Assembly: GCF_014647415.1 (NCBI RefSeq)
Contig: NZ_BMPD01000001.1
Span: 992,001-1,056,000 of the forward strand
Length of the DNA stretch: 64,000 nucleotides
Direction: 5' to 3'
DNA from: Haloarcula sebkhae
Lineage (GTDB): Archaea > Halobacteriota > Halobacteria > Halobacteriales > Haloarculaceae
Positions 25,731 through 34,991 of this stretch are shown piece after piece. A program made the translations under genes and the position numbers. The notes under the pieces are model-generated. The model was not told the DNA's origin, did no database searches, and saw only the letters and a list, made by a program, of their open reading frames with translations. The number at the start of each line of letters is the position of its first letter. Position 1 is the first letter of the stretch.

Positions 25731-26807
25731 ATGGAACCGCTCCACGCACGCTACCCCTTTCTGGCGCGGTCGCGGGAGGCCGTCGAAGCCGCGGCGGTGG
25801 ACTTGGGCGAAATCGTCGCCACGGACGAGACGGTCACGGCGCGCGCGCTGGAGCGGGTCGAATCGGCAATCACGGACGGGACTGTCGGGGAGCCACACCG
25901 ACGGACTCGCGTCGAACTGCTTTCGTACCCGGTCGCCCGCGTGCTGGTGTCGCTCGTCGACGTGCACATCTGCACCCGGAAGTACGCGCAGGCGGAGGCC
26001 GAGGCAGCATACGACCGGTTCACCGAGGAGTTCGAAACGACGACGGAGCTGAAATCGACCCAGCGCGAGACGCTGGATCGCACGGAACTGCTTGCGGAAT
26101 TCGACCTCGCGAGTGCTGTTAGCGACGCCGGCGACGGATACCGCGTCGAGGTCGGCGCGTATCTCGATCTGGCGGCCGATCAGCGGGGCGATTCTTGGCG
26201 GCTGGTCAATCGGCCACTGGCCGACGGCGAGGTCAGGGTCACCGCCGAGGAACTGAACGTTCTGTTGAAACAGGCGATTCGCCATCGGGTCACTGACGGC
26301 CTGCCGTTCACTGTCCCCGACGCTATCGCCGACGAACTGACGGAGGAGGTCGACCGCTTGGAGGAAGTGCTCTCGGAATTGGAACTCACCCGCGAGATCG
26401 ACACTGTCGTTCCGGAACTGTTCCCGCCCTGCATGAAGTCGCTTCTTGACCAGGTGCAGAAAGGCGAACACCTCGAACACCACTCCCGGTTTGCCATCGC
26501 GACCTTCCTCGTCGGTATCGGGATGACGACGGACGAGATCGTCGACCTGTTCCAGGTCAACCCCGGCTTCGGCGAGGAAGCCACCCGGTATCAGGTCGAC
26601 CACATCCGCGGGGATACCAGCCCGACGGAGTACTCGACGCCGGCGTGTTCGACCATGCAGTCCTACGGCGACTGTGTCAACATGGACGACCTCTGTGAGA
26701 CGATTTCTCACCCAATGGGCTACTACGAGCAGAAGTTAGACGACACCGACGAGGAGGAACTGGTCGACTGGCGCGAGGACGAGGGCGACGAAGAGGCCGA
26801 CGCCTAG
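25731..26807 (+). CDS. priL: DNA primase large subunit PriL
   Basis: The 358-residue regulatory subunit of archaeal-eukaryotic primase, which works with PriS to start DNA chains. The four cysteines of its 4Fe-4S cluster are at 234 (FPPCMKSLLD), 306 (PACSTMQ), 315 (YGDCVNM) and 322 (LCETISHP). The ATG at 25731 gives MEPLHARYPFL, the family start. Its stop overlaps the convergent 69-residue membrane gene by 4 bases. It belongs to a replication cluster with hjc and PCNA. Confidence 0.94.
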   Translation: MEPLHARYPFLARSREAVEAAAVDLGEIVATDETVTARALERVESAITDGTVGEPHRRTRVELLSYPVARVLVSLVDVHICTRKYAQAEAEAAYDRFTEEFETTTELKSTQRETLDRTELLAEFDLASAVSDAGDGYRVEVGAYLDLAADQRGDSWRLVNRPLADGEVRVTAEELNVLLKQAIRHRVTDGLPFTVPDAIADELTEEVDRLEEVLSELELTREIDTVVPELFPPCMKSLLDQVQKGEHLEHHSRFAIATFLVGIGMTTDEIVDLFQVNPGFGEEATRYQVDHIRGDTSPTEYSTPACSTMQSYGDCVNMDDLCETISHPMGYYEQKLDDTDEEELVDWREDEGDEEADA

Positions 26808-27013
26808 AACTGCTGGCGTTCGAGCCAGAGGCCGGCAGCGGTCATGAAGACGACGAACAGCCCGATTGCGCCGATGAGTGCATAGCCGCCCGTTGCCTCT
26901 ACGGTTGACCCACTCAGATACATCTGTGAGGCCGTAACAGTTGCGCCGACGAACAGCACGACGGCGACCGCCGAGATGACGATTTGCAGGAGCGTCTCCC
27001 GCTCGATATCCAT
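26804..27013 (-). CDS. small two-helix membrane protein, 69 aa
   Basis: Begins MDIERETLLQIVISAVAVVL. Two hydrophobic helices with a short loop (SGSTVEATGG) and a basic/aromatic end (LWLERQQF). It is a haloarchaeal conserved hypothetical protein by pattern, next to priL. The long upstream part of the open frame is shadow of the SWIM gene. Function unknown. Confidence 0.7.
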   Translation of the reverse strand: MDIERETLLQIVISAVAVVLFVGATVTASQMYLSGSTVEATGGYALIGAIGLFVVFMTAAGLWLERQQF

Positions 27014-27142
27014 GCTCTGCGATTTCACAGGGCCGGCAAAAAGGGTATCGAAGCGCTGGAGCCCGCTGGCCGAGCCATTTAGGACCGTGTAGCACCTACG
27101 TTTCAACTGGACGCATTGGAAAATACAGCCGCGTCCGCACCT

Positions 27143-27790
27143 ATGACGCTCATCGAGCCAACAGCCGACCGGCAGAGTACCGCACTTGCACCGGACCTCC
27201 GTTCCCTCCCGGCCCGGGCCGCCCGCGCTTGGACCGAGCGCATGGCCGTTCGCCCGCGAGCGGGCAGCACGTACGCCGTGACAACGGAGAGCGAGAGCAC
27301 GTACCTCGTCGACATCGCACAGCACGCCTGCTCCTGTCCCGACAACCGCATCCGCGGCGAGCACTGCAAACACCTCCGGCGTGTCGCCATCGAAATCACT
27401 GCCAAGCGGATCGCACCACCGGGCAAGGATCGGGCGACCTGTGACGCCTGTGGGACCGTCACCTTCGTTGCCGCGGACGCACGGACGCCACACCTCTGTG
27501 GGCACTGCCGACTGGAAACCGGCGACATCGTGCGGGACCGCGAGACGGGCGACAGACTCGTCGTTACGGCTGTCACAGACACGTCGGCCGACGACTGGAC
27601 CATTGAGGCGACGGGCGAGACAGTCGCCGACTATGACACCAACGACGGTTACCCGGCGAATGACCTCGTGGTGCTGGCGACGTATCTCTCGGATGCCGTC
27701 AGCGTGACCGAGCCGCGAGAATACGCCTTTCCCCTGTCGCGACTCCGTCGCGTCGAGGACGCCGAACTCGTCGACGGTAAGAGTCAGTAA
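27143..27790 (+). CDS. SWIM zinc-finger protein
   Basis: A 215-residue protein with a SWIM finger, C-x-C-x(n)-C-x-H, in HACSCPDNRIRGEHCKHLRR (about residues 64-83). A second zinc ribbon follows (CDACGTV and CGHCRLETGD) and then a beta-rich domain. SWIM domains bind DNA or proteins and often belong to recombination factors. Its place between priL and hjc supports a role in replication or repair (inference). The ATG at 27143 is preferred to the in-frame TTG at 27116. Confidence 0.78.
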   Translation: MTLIEPTADRQSTALAPDLRSLPARAARAWTERMAVRPRAGSTYAVTTESESTYLVDIAQHACSCPDNRIRGEHCKHLRRVAIEITAKRIAPPGKDRATCDACGTVTFVAADARTPHLCGHCRLETGDIVRDRETGDRLVVTAVTDTSADDWTIEATGETVADYDTNDGYPANDLVVLATYLSDAVSVTEPREYAFPLSRLRRVEDAELVDGKSQ

Positions 27791-27807
27791 TCGGCGCCTG
27801 CGAACCC

Positions 27808-28326
27808 CTACTCTAGCATTGCCGCAGCTTCCTCCTTGCCGAGGTCACCGCGCTCGAAGGCCGACAGGACGTCCAGCACGCTCTGGTCGGGGCCGTCGTC
27901 GCCCACCTCGTCCAGCGTGACCTTCTCGGAGTTACCCACGAACTCATCGAAGTCAGTCCCATCGGAGAGTGCCTTCTCCTTTTTGACGCGGTAGTTGCCG
28001 CCGTCGGTCGTGTGGAGGTCCGCCGGGTGAAAGAAGTACCAGTCCTCGCGGTCGAACCGGACGCCGATACGCGGTTTCGCGCCGAAGTTCCGGGCGAAAA
28101 ACAGCAGCGCCTCGACCTCCTCACCGGTGAGATAGATGGGGTCACCGGCGCTGGACTTCGCCTCGATAGCGTAGAAGGTCTCGCCGTCGCCCGAGAGCAC
28201 GTCCGGCAGTTCCCGCTCGGTCGCGCTGCCGCTTGCCGGCGCGCGCATCACTGCAAAGCCCGCCTCGTCGAGTGCGTTGACCAGTTCGCGCTCGCGGCGG
28301 TCGCCCTTCGCGTTCGAGTTTGCCAT
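27808..28326 (-). CDS. hjc: Holliday junction resolvase Hjc
   Basis: A 172-residue structure-specific nuclease that cuts four-way junctions. The core is the type-2 restriction fold: Glu in [17 protein letters not shown], Asp in [11 protein letters not shown], and E-x-K in YAIEAKSS. The core ends near residue 120; the acidic helical tail of about 50 residues is typical of halophiles and could bind PCNA or a partner. It converges with the SWIM gene and diverges from the lipoprotein gene. Confidence 0.92.
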   Translation of the reverse strand: MANSNAKGDRRERELVNALDEAGFAVMRAPASGSATERELPDVLSGDGETFYAIEAKSSAGDPIYLTGEEVEALLFFARNFGAKPRIGVRFDREDWYFFHPADLHTTDGGNYRVKKEKALSDGTDFDEFVGNSEKVTLDEVGDDGPDQSVLDVLSAFERGDLGKEEAAAMLE

Positions 28327-28518
28327 TATCAGGACGTGGAGCGACGGGGGTAAAACCGTTCAGATACAGCCAGACCGTTCATTCCGTTCAAACAGGCGTA
28401 CATCGATTTGACCTATCGCGGGGCATATACGGGCGAACACCATCCCACGTCATGGAATGACTACGTACACACCAGCAGCGACAGTAGCGATGGCGACCCA
28501 CGGCGCGGGGTGGGGCCA

Positions 28519-29472
28519 ATGAGACGGCGACGGTTCATCGCGACAGGCGCTGGCGTCAGCGTCGGTCTCCTCGCCGGCTGCGCCGGATCGAGCGATTCTG
28601 GCGAATCTGACGGAACCAGCGGCGGCGAAACCAGTGACGGCGGCTCCACCGATGCGGACACGATGACGAACGACGGCAGAACCGTCGGGACGTTCCGGCT
28701 ACTGATCAGCGACCAGCCCGCGGCTATCGGTGACTTCGACTCGCTCGACGTATCGTTCTCGAAGGCTCGCATCTTCCACGCGAAAGACAGCGGGGAGACG
28801 GACGAAAGCGACGACGCGACCGAAACCGGATCGACGGAAACGGTCACGGCCGACGCAACTGAGACGGACACAGCCGAGCCGACCGCGACAGCGGACGATG
28901 ACGACACTGCGGATGAGGAGGAAGACGAGGACGAGGAAGAGAATGAGAAAGCCGACGGAGGCGACAGCGGCTTCGAGGTTCGTGACCTCGACGGCGCAAC
29001 CGTCGACCTCACCAAAGTCCTCGGTGACAAGCCCATCGGCGTCCTCGATGGCGAACTCGAAGCGGGCCGCTACAGTAAGATCGAACTGTACGCCGAATCC
29101 GTTGACGGGGTCGTCAACGGCGAATCGGTCGACGTGAAGATCCCGAGCGAGAAGCTCCAGCTCACCAAGCCGTTCGAAGTCGTCGCTGGCGAATCGGTCG
29201 ACTTCGTCTTCGACATCAACGTCGTCAAGAAGGGCAACGGCGGCTACAACCTCCTGCCGGTCATTTCGGAAAGCGGGGTCGCTGGCAAGGACGTTGCTGT
29301 GGAGGAGGTCGGCAGCGACGGTGGGGAAGACGAGACTGACGATGCGGAGGAGGACAGCAACGAGAGCGACGACGAGGAGACCGAAACCGGGACGACGAAA
29401 ACCGAGACAACCGAGCGCGACTCGCTGACGGAGTCGGACCAGCGCGGCAACGAAACAACGGCTGCCGAGTAG
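28519..29472 (+). CDS. DUF4382 lipoprotein with Tat-type signal
   Basis: A 317-residue surface lipoprotein. The N-terminus MRRRRFIATGAGVSVGLLAG has a twin-arginine motif and the lipobox LAGC, with Cys21 as the lipid anchor. A DUF4382 domain begins at GTFRLLISDQPAAIGDFDSL and resumes at LDGATVDLTKVLG through FVFDINVVKKGNGGYNLLP. Between the halves lies a long, highly acidic Thr/Glu/Asp insertion, and a second acidic tail closes the protein. The upstream frame from 28408 is discounted, since the Tat signal defines the ATG. Role unknown. Confidence 0.82.
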   Translation: MRRRRFIATGAGVSVGLLAGCAGSSDSGESDGTSGGETSDGGSTDADTMTNDGRTVGTFRLLISDQPAAIGDFDSLDVSFSKARIFHAKDSGETDESDDATETGSTETVTADATETDTAEPTATADDDDTADEEEDEDEEENEKADGGDSGFEVRDLDGATVDLTKVLGDKPIGVLDGELEAGRYSKIELYAESVDGVVNGESVDVKIPSEKLQLTKPFEVVAGESVDFVFDINVVKKGNGGYNLLPVISESGVAGKDVAVEEVGSDGGEDETDDAEEDSNESDDEETETGTTKTETTERDSLTESDQRGNETTAAE

Positions 29473-29475
29473 CGC

Positions 29476-30087
29476 TCAGTCTTCGATTCGTGACTCCAGT
29501 TCCTGAATGACCTCGTCGGTCGTGCCGCCGTCGCCGCGAACCGCCTGCGTGTAGCGCCTGTATTCCTTCGGAGACACTTCGACGGTCTTGGTTTCTCCTT
29601 TGTGTGAAATCTCGATTTTCACCGTGCCATGGGGGTTGTTCCGTCGTCGGAAGCTCGCCATGGCAGTGAAGACGAACCAGAACGCCACACACGTCCCGAT
29701 GAAGTACGCCATCGTTGTCTCGAACGCCAGCGTCTGCGCACCGACGGTCCAGTTGTAGGGATACGCCGTTTGAAACAGCCCCACACCGACCAGACAGAGG
29801 AACGCGCCGACGCCGACACCGCCCTGCTCGCGGCGGCTTGAAGGGAGGACAGCGACGACGCTCAGGAACATCGCGGGAATACCAAGGCCGCCCAGCGTCC
29901 CGCCGAGTTTCTCGGCGGCGTGGGGTTCAGTTGCGCCGACGACTGCCGACAGCGGCGTCGTCACCAGCAGTATCGCGACGACCACCGTCAGCGCGCCGAC
30001 ACCACCCAGGGTCGCGCCGGCAACGACGCGGCGAGGGTCACGGCCCTCCCACCGCCGGTCGCTGTACGCGTCCCCGAGGTTCTCCAT
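29476..30087 (-). CDS. haloarchaeal membrane protein, 203 aa
   Basis: Four to five hydrophobic helices between residues 20 and 145, then a soluble C-terminal part of about 55 residues (VKIEISHKGETKTVEVSPKE, then RRYTQAVRG). The latter resembles a small beta/alpha appendage on the cytoplasmic side. The ATG at 30087 begins MENLGDAYSDRRWEG. It lies 36 bases after the hydrolase gene in the PCNA operon. No function is known to me. Confidence 0.72.
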   Translation of the reverse strand: MENLGDAYSDRRWEGRDPRRVVAGATLGGVGALTVVVAILLVTTPLSAVVGATEPHAAEKLGGTLGGLGIPAMFLSVVAVLPSSRREQGGVGVGAFLCLVGVGLFQTAYPYNWTVGAQTLAFETTMAYFIGTCVAFWFVFTAMASFRRRNNPHGTVKIEISHKGETKTVEVSPKEYRRYTQAVRGDGGTTDEVIQELESRIED

Positions 30088-30123
30088 ACCGGCCCGTTGG
30101 CACCCGACCCACAAAACGCTACG

Positions 30124-31020
30124 TCAGACGCGCGTGCGACGCTGTACGGCGGCCAGCGCATCGCTGCCAGCAGCTGTCAGCGTACCGAGATGGTCGCTGT
30201 CGACGGCTTCAAATGAAGCGTCCGGAAGCCGCTGTGCGAGAGCGCGCCCCGTGGACGGGGCAACGTTAGCGTCGTTTTGCCCCTGAAACACGCTAACCGG
30301 CACTGAAATGTCTTCGAGGGCAAACGGCCATGGTTGTGAGAGAAGTCGCTGCTCGCGGATGATCCCGCTCGGGCCGCGTGCCATCGACGTGAGCATATCG
30401 GCGCGGACGATTCGCGCCACCTCGCCGGCTGCCAGGGTGTCTGTCTCCGGTGTCTCCTCGGCAACGAACCCGACAGCGTAGGACGGGTCCCTGCGGACAG
30501 CAAACCATCGCTGCAGTCGGAAGAGTCGCCCGAGCGCCCACGGAGCGTGTCGGGAGAGTGCCCCGACGAACTGCTGGACGCGCCCCGTCGTGCCGACTGA
30601 CGGCGGGCCGCTGCTACCCAACAGCGCGATTCGCTCTATCTCCGGCAGTCGGTGACAGGCCAGCGCGAACGGGCCGCCGCCGGAGAAGCCGACGGCACCG
30701 GCTGCGTTGATATCAAGATGGGACAGAAGCTGCGCGGCGTCGTCCGGCCAGTCTTCGAGCGTGACGGAAGCGTCTTCCGAGTTTCCGATGCCCGGCCGGT
30801 CCGGGGCGATGAGGTTGATGCCGCGGTTGCGAGCCGGTGCGGCGAGCAGTCGTGCGATGACGTGTGATCCGGGGGTACCGTGACAGAAAAGAACTGGATA
30901 GCCGTCGGCGTCGCCGTAGGTGGCGTACGCCAGCCGCCGACCGTCTGGGAGCGAGAGCGTCTCCGTCTCGGAGTCGTCTGGCAGCCAGTCGGTGGCCGGA
31001 ACCGGCGGCGCGGACGGCAT
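30124..31020 (-). CDS. alpha/beta hydrolase
   Basis: A 298-residue hydrolase. The oxyanion region is PVLFCHGTPGSH, the nucleophile elbow is GFSGGGPFAL (Ser at about 117), an Asp lies in VFQGQNDANV, and the final His in SDHLGTL. Such enzymes hydrolyse esters, epoxides or lactones; the substrate is unknown. It begins 6 bases after the PCNA stop, so it is cotranscribed, though a functional link to replication is not implied. Confidence 0.85.
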   Translation of the reverse strand: MPSAPPVPATDWLPDDSETETLSLPDGRRLAYATYGDADGYPVLFCHGTPGSHVIARLLAAPARNRGINLIAPDRPGIGNSEDASVTLEDWPDDAAQLLSHLDINAAGAVGFSGGGPFALACHRLPEIERIALLGSSGPPSVGTTGRVQQFVGALSRHAPWALGRLFRLQRWFAVRRDPSYAVGFVAEETPETDTLAAGEVARIVRADMLTSMARGPSGIIREQRLLSQPWPFALEDISVPVSVFQGQNDANVAPSTGRALAQRLPDASFEAVDSDHLGTLTAAGSDALAAVQRRTRV

Positions 31021-31026
31021 CTGTCG

Positions 31027-31770
31027 TTATTCGCTCTGGATGCGCGGCGCGAGCATGTACGTGACTCTGCCCTGCCCCTCGGCGAAGCTGAAGTGCATCT
31101 TGACCGGGAACTCCTCGCCGAGTTCCATCTCGACTTCGGCGTCTTTCGGGATGGCCTTGTTCATGTTCTTCAGGTAATCCAGCGAGAACAGCGAGTGGGC
31201 GTCCCCGGGGGTGAGGTCGATGAGGTCGTCGCGGGTGAGTTCGAGGTGGACATCGTCTGTGTCGCCCTCGGCGTCGACGTAGAACAACTCCTCGGTGGCG
31301 TCGACGCCCAGTGCGATGTGGTCGCTGACCATGTCCGCCGCGGTGACCGACCGGTCGATGTCTTTCCCCTCGATGACGATATTCGCCGAGAGGTCCAGAT
31401 CCGGGAGGTCGGGCTCCTGACGGATGGAGTCGGGGTCGATCAGCGCGAGGGTGTATTCGAGGCCGTCGATAGAGATGTGGAGTTTCCGCGTCTCCTCGTC
31501 GAGATCGAGGTGGACGAGCTGGCCGGCGTCGGCCATGCCGGCGATGTCTTCGAGGCGGGAGAGATTGACGCCGATGAGCCCACCGTCAGTCTCGTAGGAC
31601 TCGAACGCCGCCGCGTCGAGCCGCAGGTCGACCATTCCAACGTTTGCCGGGTCGACTGCCCGGATTTCCAGCCCGTCTTCTTCGAGGTGGATCTTGCACT
31701 CGTCCACCAGCACGCTCACAGAGTCGAGAGTCGCCTGGAGCGTGTCTGCGCTCACGATGGCGTTGAACAT
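31027..31770 (-). CDS. pcn: DNA polymerase sliding clamp (PCNA)
   Basis: The 247-residue homotrimeric clamp that tethers polymerases, Hjc, FEN1 and ligase to DNA. Sequence landmarks are [37 protein letters not shown], and the C-terminal [12 protein letters not shown]-like strand ([20 protein letters not shown]). Its surface is highly acidic, as in other haloarchaeal PCNA. The ATG at 31770 is chosen for the family N-terminus and because a CTTTTTAATGG box lies about 28 bases upstream. It heads an operon with the hydrolase and the 203-residue membrane protein. Confidence 0.95.
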   Translation of the reverse strand: MFNAIVSADTLQATLDSVSVLVDECKIHLEEDGLEIRAVDPANVGMVDLRLDAAAFESYETDGGLIGVNLSRLEDIAGMADAGQLVHLDLDEETRKLHISIDGLEYTLALIDPDSIRQEPDLPDLDLSANIVIEGKDIDRSVTAADMVSDHIALGVDATEELFYVDAEGDTDDVHLELTRDDLIDLTPGDAHSLFSLDYLKNMNKAIPKDAEVEMELGEEFPVKMHFSFAEGQGRVTYMLAPRIQSE

Positions 31771-31926
31771 CTTGGACCGGACTATGCCCCCATCCATTAA
31801 AAAGTCCCTCATTGAAACCGCGTGCGCGCGAGCGACCGCGGGTGGGACGGCGCTCGTGAGCGGACTCTATCGAGTGACCGATCAGAACACGAAGCGGCAG
31901 TGCACAGCGTTACTCCGGCGAAGCGG

Positions 31927-33012
31927 TCAGGCCTCCGGCTCGAACACGTCGGGGTTTGCCGATCCTTCGCGGTTGATGATCGCCATCATGCCCTTGCGGG
32001 CGACCCGGGAGAGCGCGTGGTCGACTAGTTTGATCGGGCCGGGCACTTCGGCGTGGAGCGTCGTGATGGCACAGGACCCCGGCTTGACCGGCGTGGTCTG
32101 GACGTACTTGTTCGGCGGTCCGGCGATAGCACCCTGCTGCCAGACCTCGTCCCAGACGGACCCGATGGGGTGGAAACTGGAGTCGAGGTTCGGTCCCCCG
32201 GTCACGAAGAACACGCGGGCGGTATCGCCGACCGAGATCCTCGGCGAGCCGTATCGGTCCGGCGTGATGGCGTACTTCTCGCCGTTCATCAGGACGTAGG
32301 TCGGGTCCTCGGCTGCCATCGCCTCCATGTCGAAGTCGTGGTGGCCCTTCTCGCCCGCCTCGCCGGTGGTGTACAGCTCGTGCTGCCCGAAGTAGAACTC
32401 GTGATCCACTTCGGGGAGCCCCTCCTTCGGCTCGACGAGTATCATCCCGAACATCCCCGAGGAGATGTGCATATCGAGGTTCGGGACGGCACAGTGGTAG
32501 ATGAACGCGCCGGGGTAGGTGGCCTTGAAGCGGAACGTCTTGGTCTGGCCCGGCGTGACCATCGACGCCTCGGCACCGCCCCCGGGGCCGCGGACGGCGT
32601 GGAGATCGATGTTGTGGGGCATCGAGTTCCCCTTCTCGTTCGTGATGGTGAGTTCGACTGTGTCGCCCCGGCGAACCCGGATCATCGGGCCGGGAATCTG
32701 GCCGCCAAAGGTCATGTACGTGTAGGTGACGCCCGGCTCGACCTCGGCGACCTGCTCTTTGGTGGTCATCTCGACCGACACGGTCTTTGGTTCCGACCGG
32801 TCGATGGGGTCCGGGATCGCGGTCGGGTCCGCGGCGATACGGTCGACGTCAGTCTGTTGTGCGCCGTTCATAGCTGGCTCCTGTGGGGTCGTCTCCGCTT
32901 CGGTCGCTTGCTCTTTTGCGCCCGGTGCGCTGGCACAGCCCGCAAGTGCGGCCGTGCCGACGCCCAGGGCTTCTAACACCCGCCTCCGCGTCGCCGTCGG
33001 AATGGTTGACAT
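31927..33012 (-). CDS. nirK: copper-containing nitrite reductase (NO-forming)
   Basis: A 361-residue denitrification enzyme reducing nitrite to NO outside the membrane. It has a Tat signal (TRRRVLEALGVGTAALAGC) with a lipobox Cys26. Two cupredoxin domains carry every ligand: type-1 copper His133, Cys174, His182 and Met187; type-2 copper His138, His173 and His332; and the catalytic pair Asp136 and His281. No other denitrification gene is in the window. It has its own promoter with two dyads upstream and ends 156 bases before the PCNA gene. Confidence 0.95.
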   Translation of the reverse strand: MSTIPTATRRRVLEALGVGTAALAGCASAPGAKEQATEAETTPQEPAMNGAQQTDVDRIAADPTAIPDPIDRSEPKTVSVEMTTKEQVAEVEPGVTYTYMTFGGQIPGPMIRVRRGDTVELTITNEKGNSMPHNIDLHAVRGPGGGAEASMVTPGQTKTFRFKATYPGAFIYHCAVPNLDMHISSGMFGMILVEPKEGLPEVDHEFYFGQHELYTTGEAGEKGHHDFDMEAMAAEDPTYVLMNGEKYAITPDRYGSPRISVGDTARVFFVTGGPNLDSSFHPIGSVWDEVWQQGAIAGPPNKYVQTTPVKPGSCAITTLHAEVPGPIKLVDHALSRVARKGMMAIINREGSANPDVFEPEA

Positions 33013-33054
33013 TGGGAGGTCACTTCCTACAGATGGGACTCAGCGCGTGACCTG

Positions 33055-33111
33055 TATATAGGGGGCCGGCAAATCTCAGCCGCTGAGACGCGTTCTTGCG
33101 CGGTAAGAACG
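33055..33111 (-). promoter_or_regulatory. nirK promoter: TATA box and two adjacent dyads
   Basis: TATATA (33055-33060) lies about 43 bases before the nirK ATG. Upstream of it are a 15-base dyad TCTCAGC-C-GCTGAGA (33074-33088) and a 21-base dyad with arms CGTTCTT and AAGAACG around a 7-base spacer (33091-33111), both with perfect 7-base arms. nirK needs induction by low oxygen and nitrogen oxides, so these are good candidates for the regulator sites. Confidence 0.55.
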
Positions 33112-33310
33112 GCACTGAACGTGTTCGGGCCGGTGGTAATGTAGTCCCGGAAACTGTCGATATCCATCGGAACAACTGACAGCGGCCGTCATGCAGTGGT
33201 GACCGGAAACTCCGAGTCGGCATCCATTTCAGCGCTGACCGCCTTCCTCTCACTATGACTACGATTTCGCCATATTTCGGCGGTCGAGACGTACGCGGTG
33301 TGTGGTAACT

Positions 33311-34102
33311 ATGTCGGGCAAAGACGACTACTACAACAGAGCGAAGCAGGAGGGGTATCGCGCGCGGTCGGCCTACAAGCTCCAGCAGCTGGATGACACG
33401 GCTGGCCTCCTCGGCGAGGGACGGACCGTCGTCGACCTCGGCGCGGCACCCGGCGGCTGGATGCAGGTCGCGGCCGAGCGCATCGGCGAACGCGGCACGC
33501 TCGTCGGTGTCGACCGCCAGACAATCGATGACCTAGAAGATCCCGAGCCGACCGTCGAGTACGTCCGTGGCGACATGACCGAAGACAGCACGAAAGACGA
33601 GATCCGCGAAATCGTCGGTGAGAGCGACGGCAGCGGGGGTCCGGTCGACGTTGTGATCTCCGACATGGCCCCGAACATGACCGGCCAGTACGATCTCGAT
33701 CACGCCCGGTCGGTTCATCTGGTCCGACAGGCCTTCGACGTGGCGACGGACCTGCTCGACGCCGGCGGGGACTTCTGTGCGAAGGTGTTCGACGGACAGG
33801 ACCTCGACGACCTCATCGCCGACATCGAACCGGAGTTCGAGTACGTCCGCGAGGTCCGTCCCGACGCCTCGCGGGACTCTTCCTCGGAGCTGTATCTGGT
33901 GGCGAAACACCGCCTGACTGGGCCGGTTCGCGAGGGTGACATCGTCGAAGTCACTATCGACGACATCGGCGAGGAGGGCGACGGTATCGCAAAGGTCGAG
34001 AACTTCACCGTGTTCGTCAGCGGCGTCGAAGACGGCCAGACCGTCGAGGTCCGAATCGACGACGTGAAACCCCGGTACGCGTTCGCCGAACCGGTCGAGT
34101 AA
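33311..34102 (+). CDS. rlmE: 23S rRNA 2'-O-methyltransferase RlmE with TRAM domain
   Basis: A 263-residue SAM-dependent enzyme that methylates U2552 of 23S rRNA. The catalytic K-D-K-E tetrad is visible in SAYKLQQ (Lys23), SDMAPN, CAKVFDG and SELYLVAK; the SAM loop is VDLGAAPGGW. Residues from about 205 add a TRAM RNA-binding domain (REGDIVEVTIDDIGEEGDGI), an extension usual in haloarchaea and absent from bacterial RlmE. The ATG at 33311 is used. It converges with the transporter gene, 17 bases apart. Confidence 0.93.
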   Translation: MSGKDDYYNRAKQEGYRARSAYKLQQLDDTAGLLGEGRTVVDLGAAPGGWMQVAAERIGERGTLVGVDRQTIDDLEDPEPTVEYVRGDMTEDSTKDEIREIVGESDGSGGPVDVVISDMAPNMTGQYDLDHARSVHLVRQAFDVATDLLDAGGDFCAKVFDGQDLDDLIADIEPEFEYVREVRPDASRDSSSELYLVAKHRLTGPVREGDIVEVTIDDIGEEGDGIAKVENFTVFVSGVEDGQTVEVRIDDVKPRYAFAEPVE

Positions 34103-34119
34103 ATCGCTGAGGCCCCTTC

Positions 34120-34821
34120 TCAGTCGGCTCGCGCTGGGGTCGGGCCGCCGATGTCGTTTCGTCGGGCGAAGCCGACGACGGCGTAAACAAAGGGCGTATC
34201 CACGACGGCGATAGCGAGTTTCAGCAGGTACTGGCCCACGATGAGCACCAGCGCCTCGGCCGGCGGGACGCCCTGAAACAGGACGAAGCCGACGCCGACG
34301 AAGATGATCGTATCGATGAGCTGGCTGGTGGCTGTCGAGCCGATATTGCGGAGCCAGAGCTTCTCACCGTCCGTTCGGTCCCTGAGCCAGTGGAAGACGA
34401 ACACGTCCCAGTTCTGACTCACGACGTAGGCCGACAGGCTGGCGACGACGATGGCCGTGCTGGCCCCGAGCACGTTCTGGAAAGCCGCAAGGTCGACCGG
34501 CTGATTCGCCTGCGGGAGTCCGGGGGCGAGAATCGTGCTCCAGATCAGCGCCAGCAGAATGAAGTTCATGACGAAGCCAACGTTGACGACGACCGTTGCG
34601 GCCCGACGGCCGTACAGCTCTGCGTAGCAGTCGGAGGCGAAGAACGTCAGCGCGTAGGCCAGCGCGGCCCCGGGCAGGACGAGTGTCGACCCGGCAAGCG
34701 GGAGCGAAAACGGCAGCGAGAACGCGAGCAGCTTCGAAGCGGTCACTTGCGAGGTGACCAGTGCCGTTACGAACAGCGCGACAAGGCCGACGCGTACCGC
34801 CTCCGACCGCTCACTGCTCAT
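34120..34821 (-). CDS. queuosine/archaeosine precursor transporter (YhhQ/QPTR family)
   Basis: A 233-residue membrane protein of the vitamin-precursor transporter family, with about six helices. Family segments include SKLLAFSLPF, the FFASDCYAELYGRRAA loop with its conserved Asp and Glu, and the closing DTPFVYAV. In archaea it would import preQ0 or a related base for archaeosine in tRNA (inference from family). The chosen ATG lies inside the end of the ribbon-helix-helix gene, an 11-base overlap, so the pair is one translation unit. Confidence 0.82.
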   Translation of the reverse strand: MSSERSEAVRVGLVALFVTALVTSQVTASKLLAFSLPFSLPLAGSTLVLPGAALAYALTFFASDCYAELYGRRAATVVVNVGFVMNFILLALIWSTILAPGLPQANQPVDLAAFQNVLGASTAIVVASLSAYVVSQNWDVFVFHWLRDRTDGEKLWLRNIGSTATSQLIDTIIFVGVGFVLFQGVPPAEALVLIVGQYLLKLAIAVVDTPFVYAVVGFARRNDIGGPTPARAD

Positions 34822-34987
34822 CGTCGAGTCGTCCCTGCCGTTCATCGATGTCGTCGAGCATGTCAAGCGTCTTTCGTACTGAGGCGCGGATGGCCTCGCT
34901 TCGGTTGACGAACTTCCCGTCCTCGCCGACGTGCTTGTCGATGTCGTTCAGTAGTTCGGCCGGGACTTCGACGCTTATCTTGGGCAT
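34811..34987 (-). CDS. ribbon-helix-helix (CopG/MetJ-type) regulator, 58 aa
   Basis: A 58-residue dimeric DNA-binding protein. MPKISVEVPAELLNDIDKHV is the strand and first helix, and FVNRSEAIRASVRKTLD is the second helix that closes the fold. No toxin gene follows. Instead it overlaps the preQ0-type transporter, so it may repress that gene. It resembles the short CdrS-type regulators in size, but the usual ftsZ2 neighbour is absent. The palindrome GCATATGC at 35006-35013 is a candidate operator. Confidence 0.78.
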   Translation of the reverse strand: MPKISVEVPAELLNDIDKHVGEDGKFVNRSEAIRASVRKTLDMLDDIDERQGRLDDEQ

Positions 34988-34991
34988 ATCT

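Noticed and set aside
33020-33253. 77-codon minus-strand frame upstream of nirK
   Set aside because: Arg/Pro/Ser-rich translation; the region contains the nirK promoter and dyads instead.
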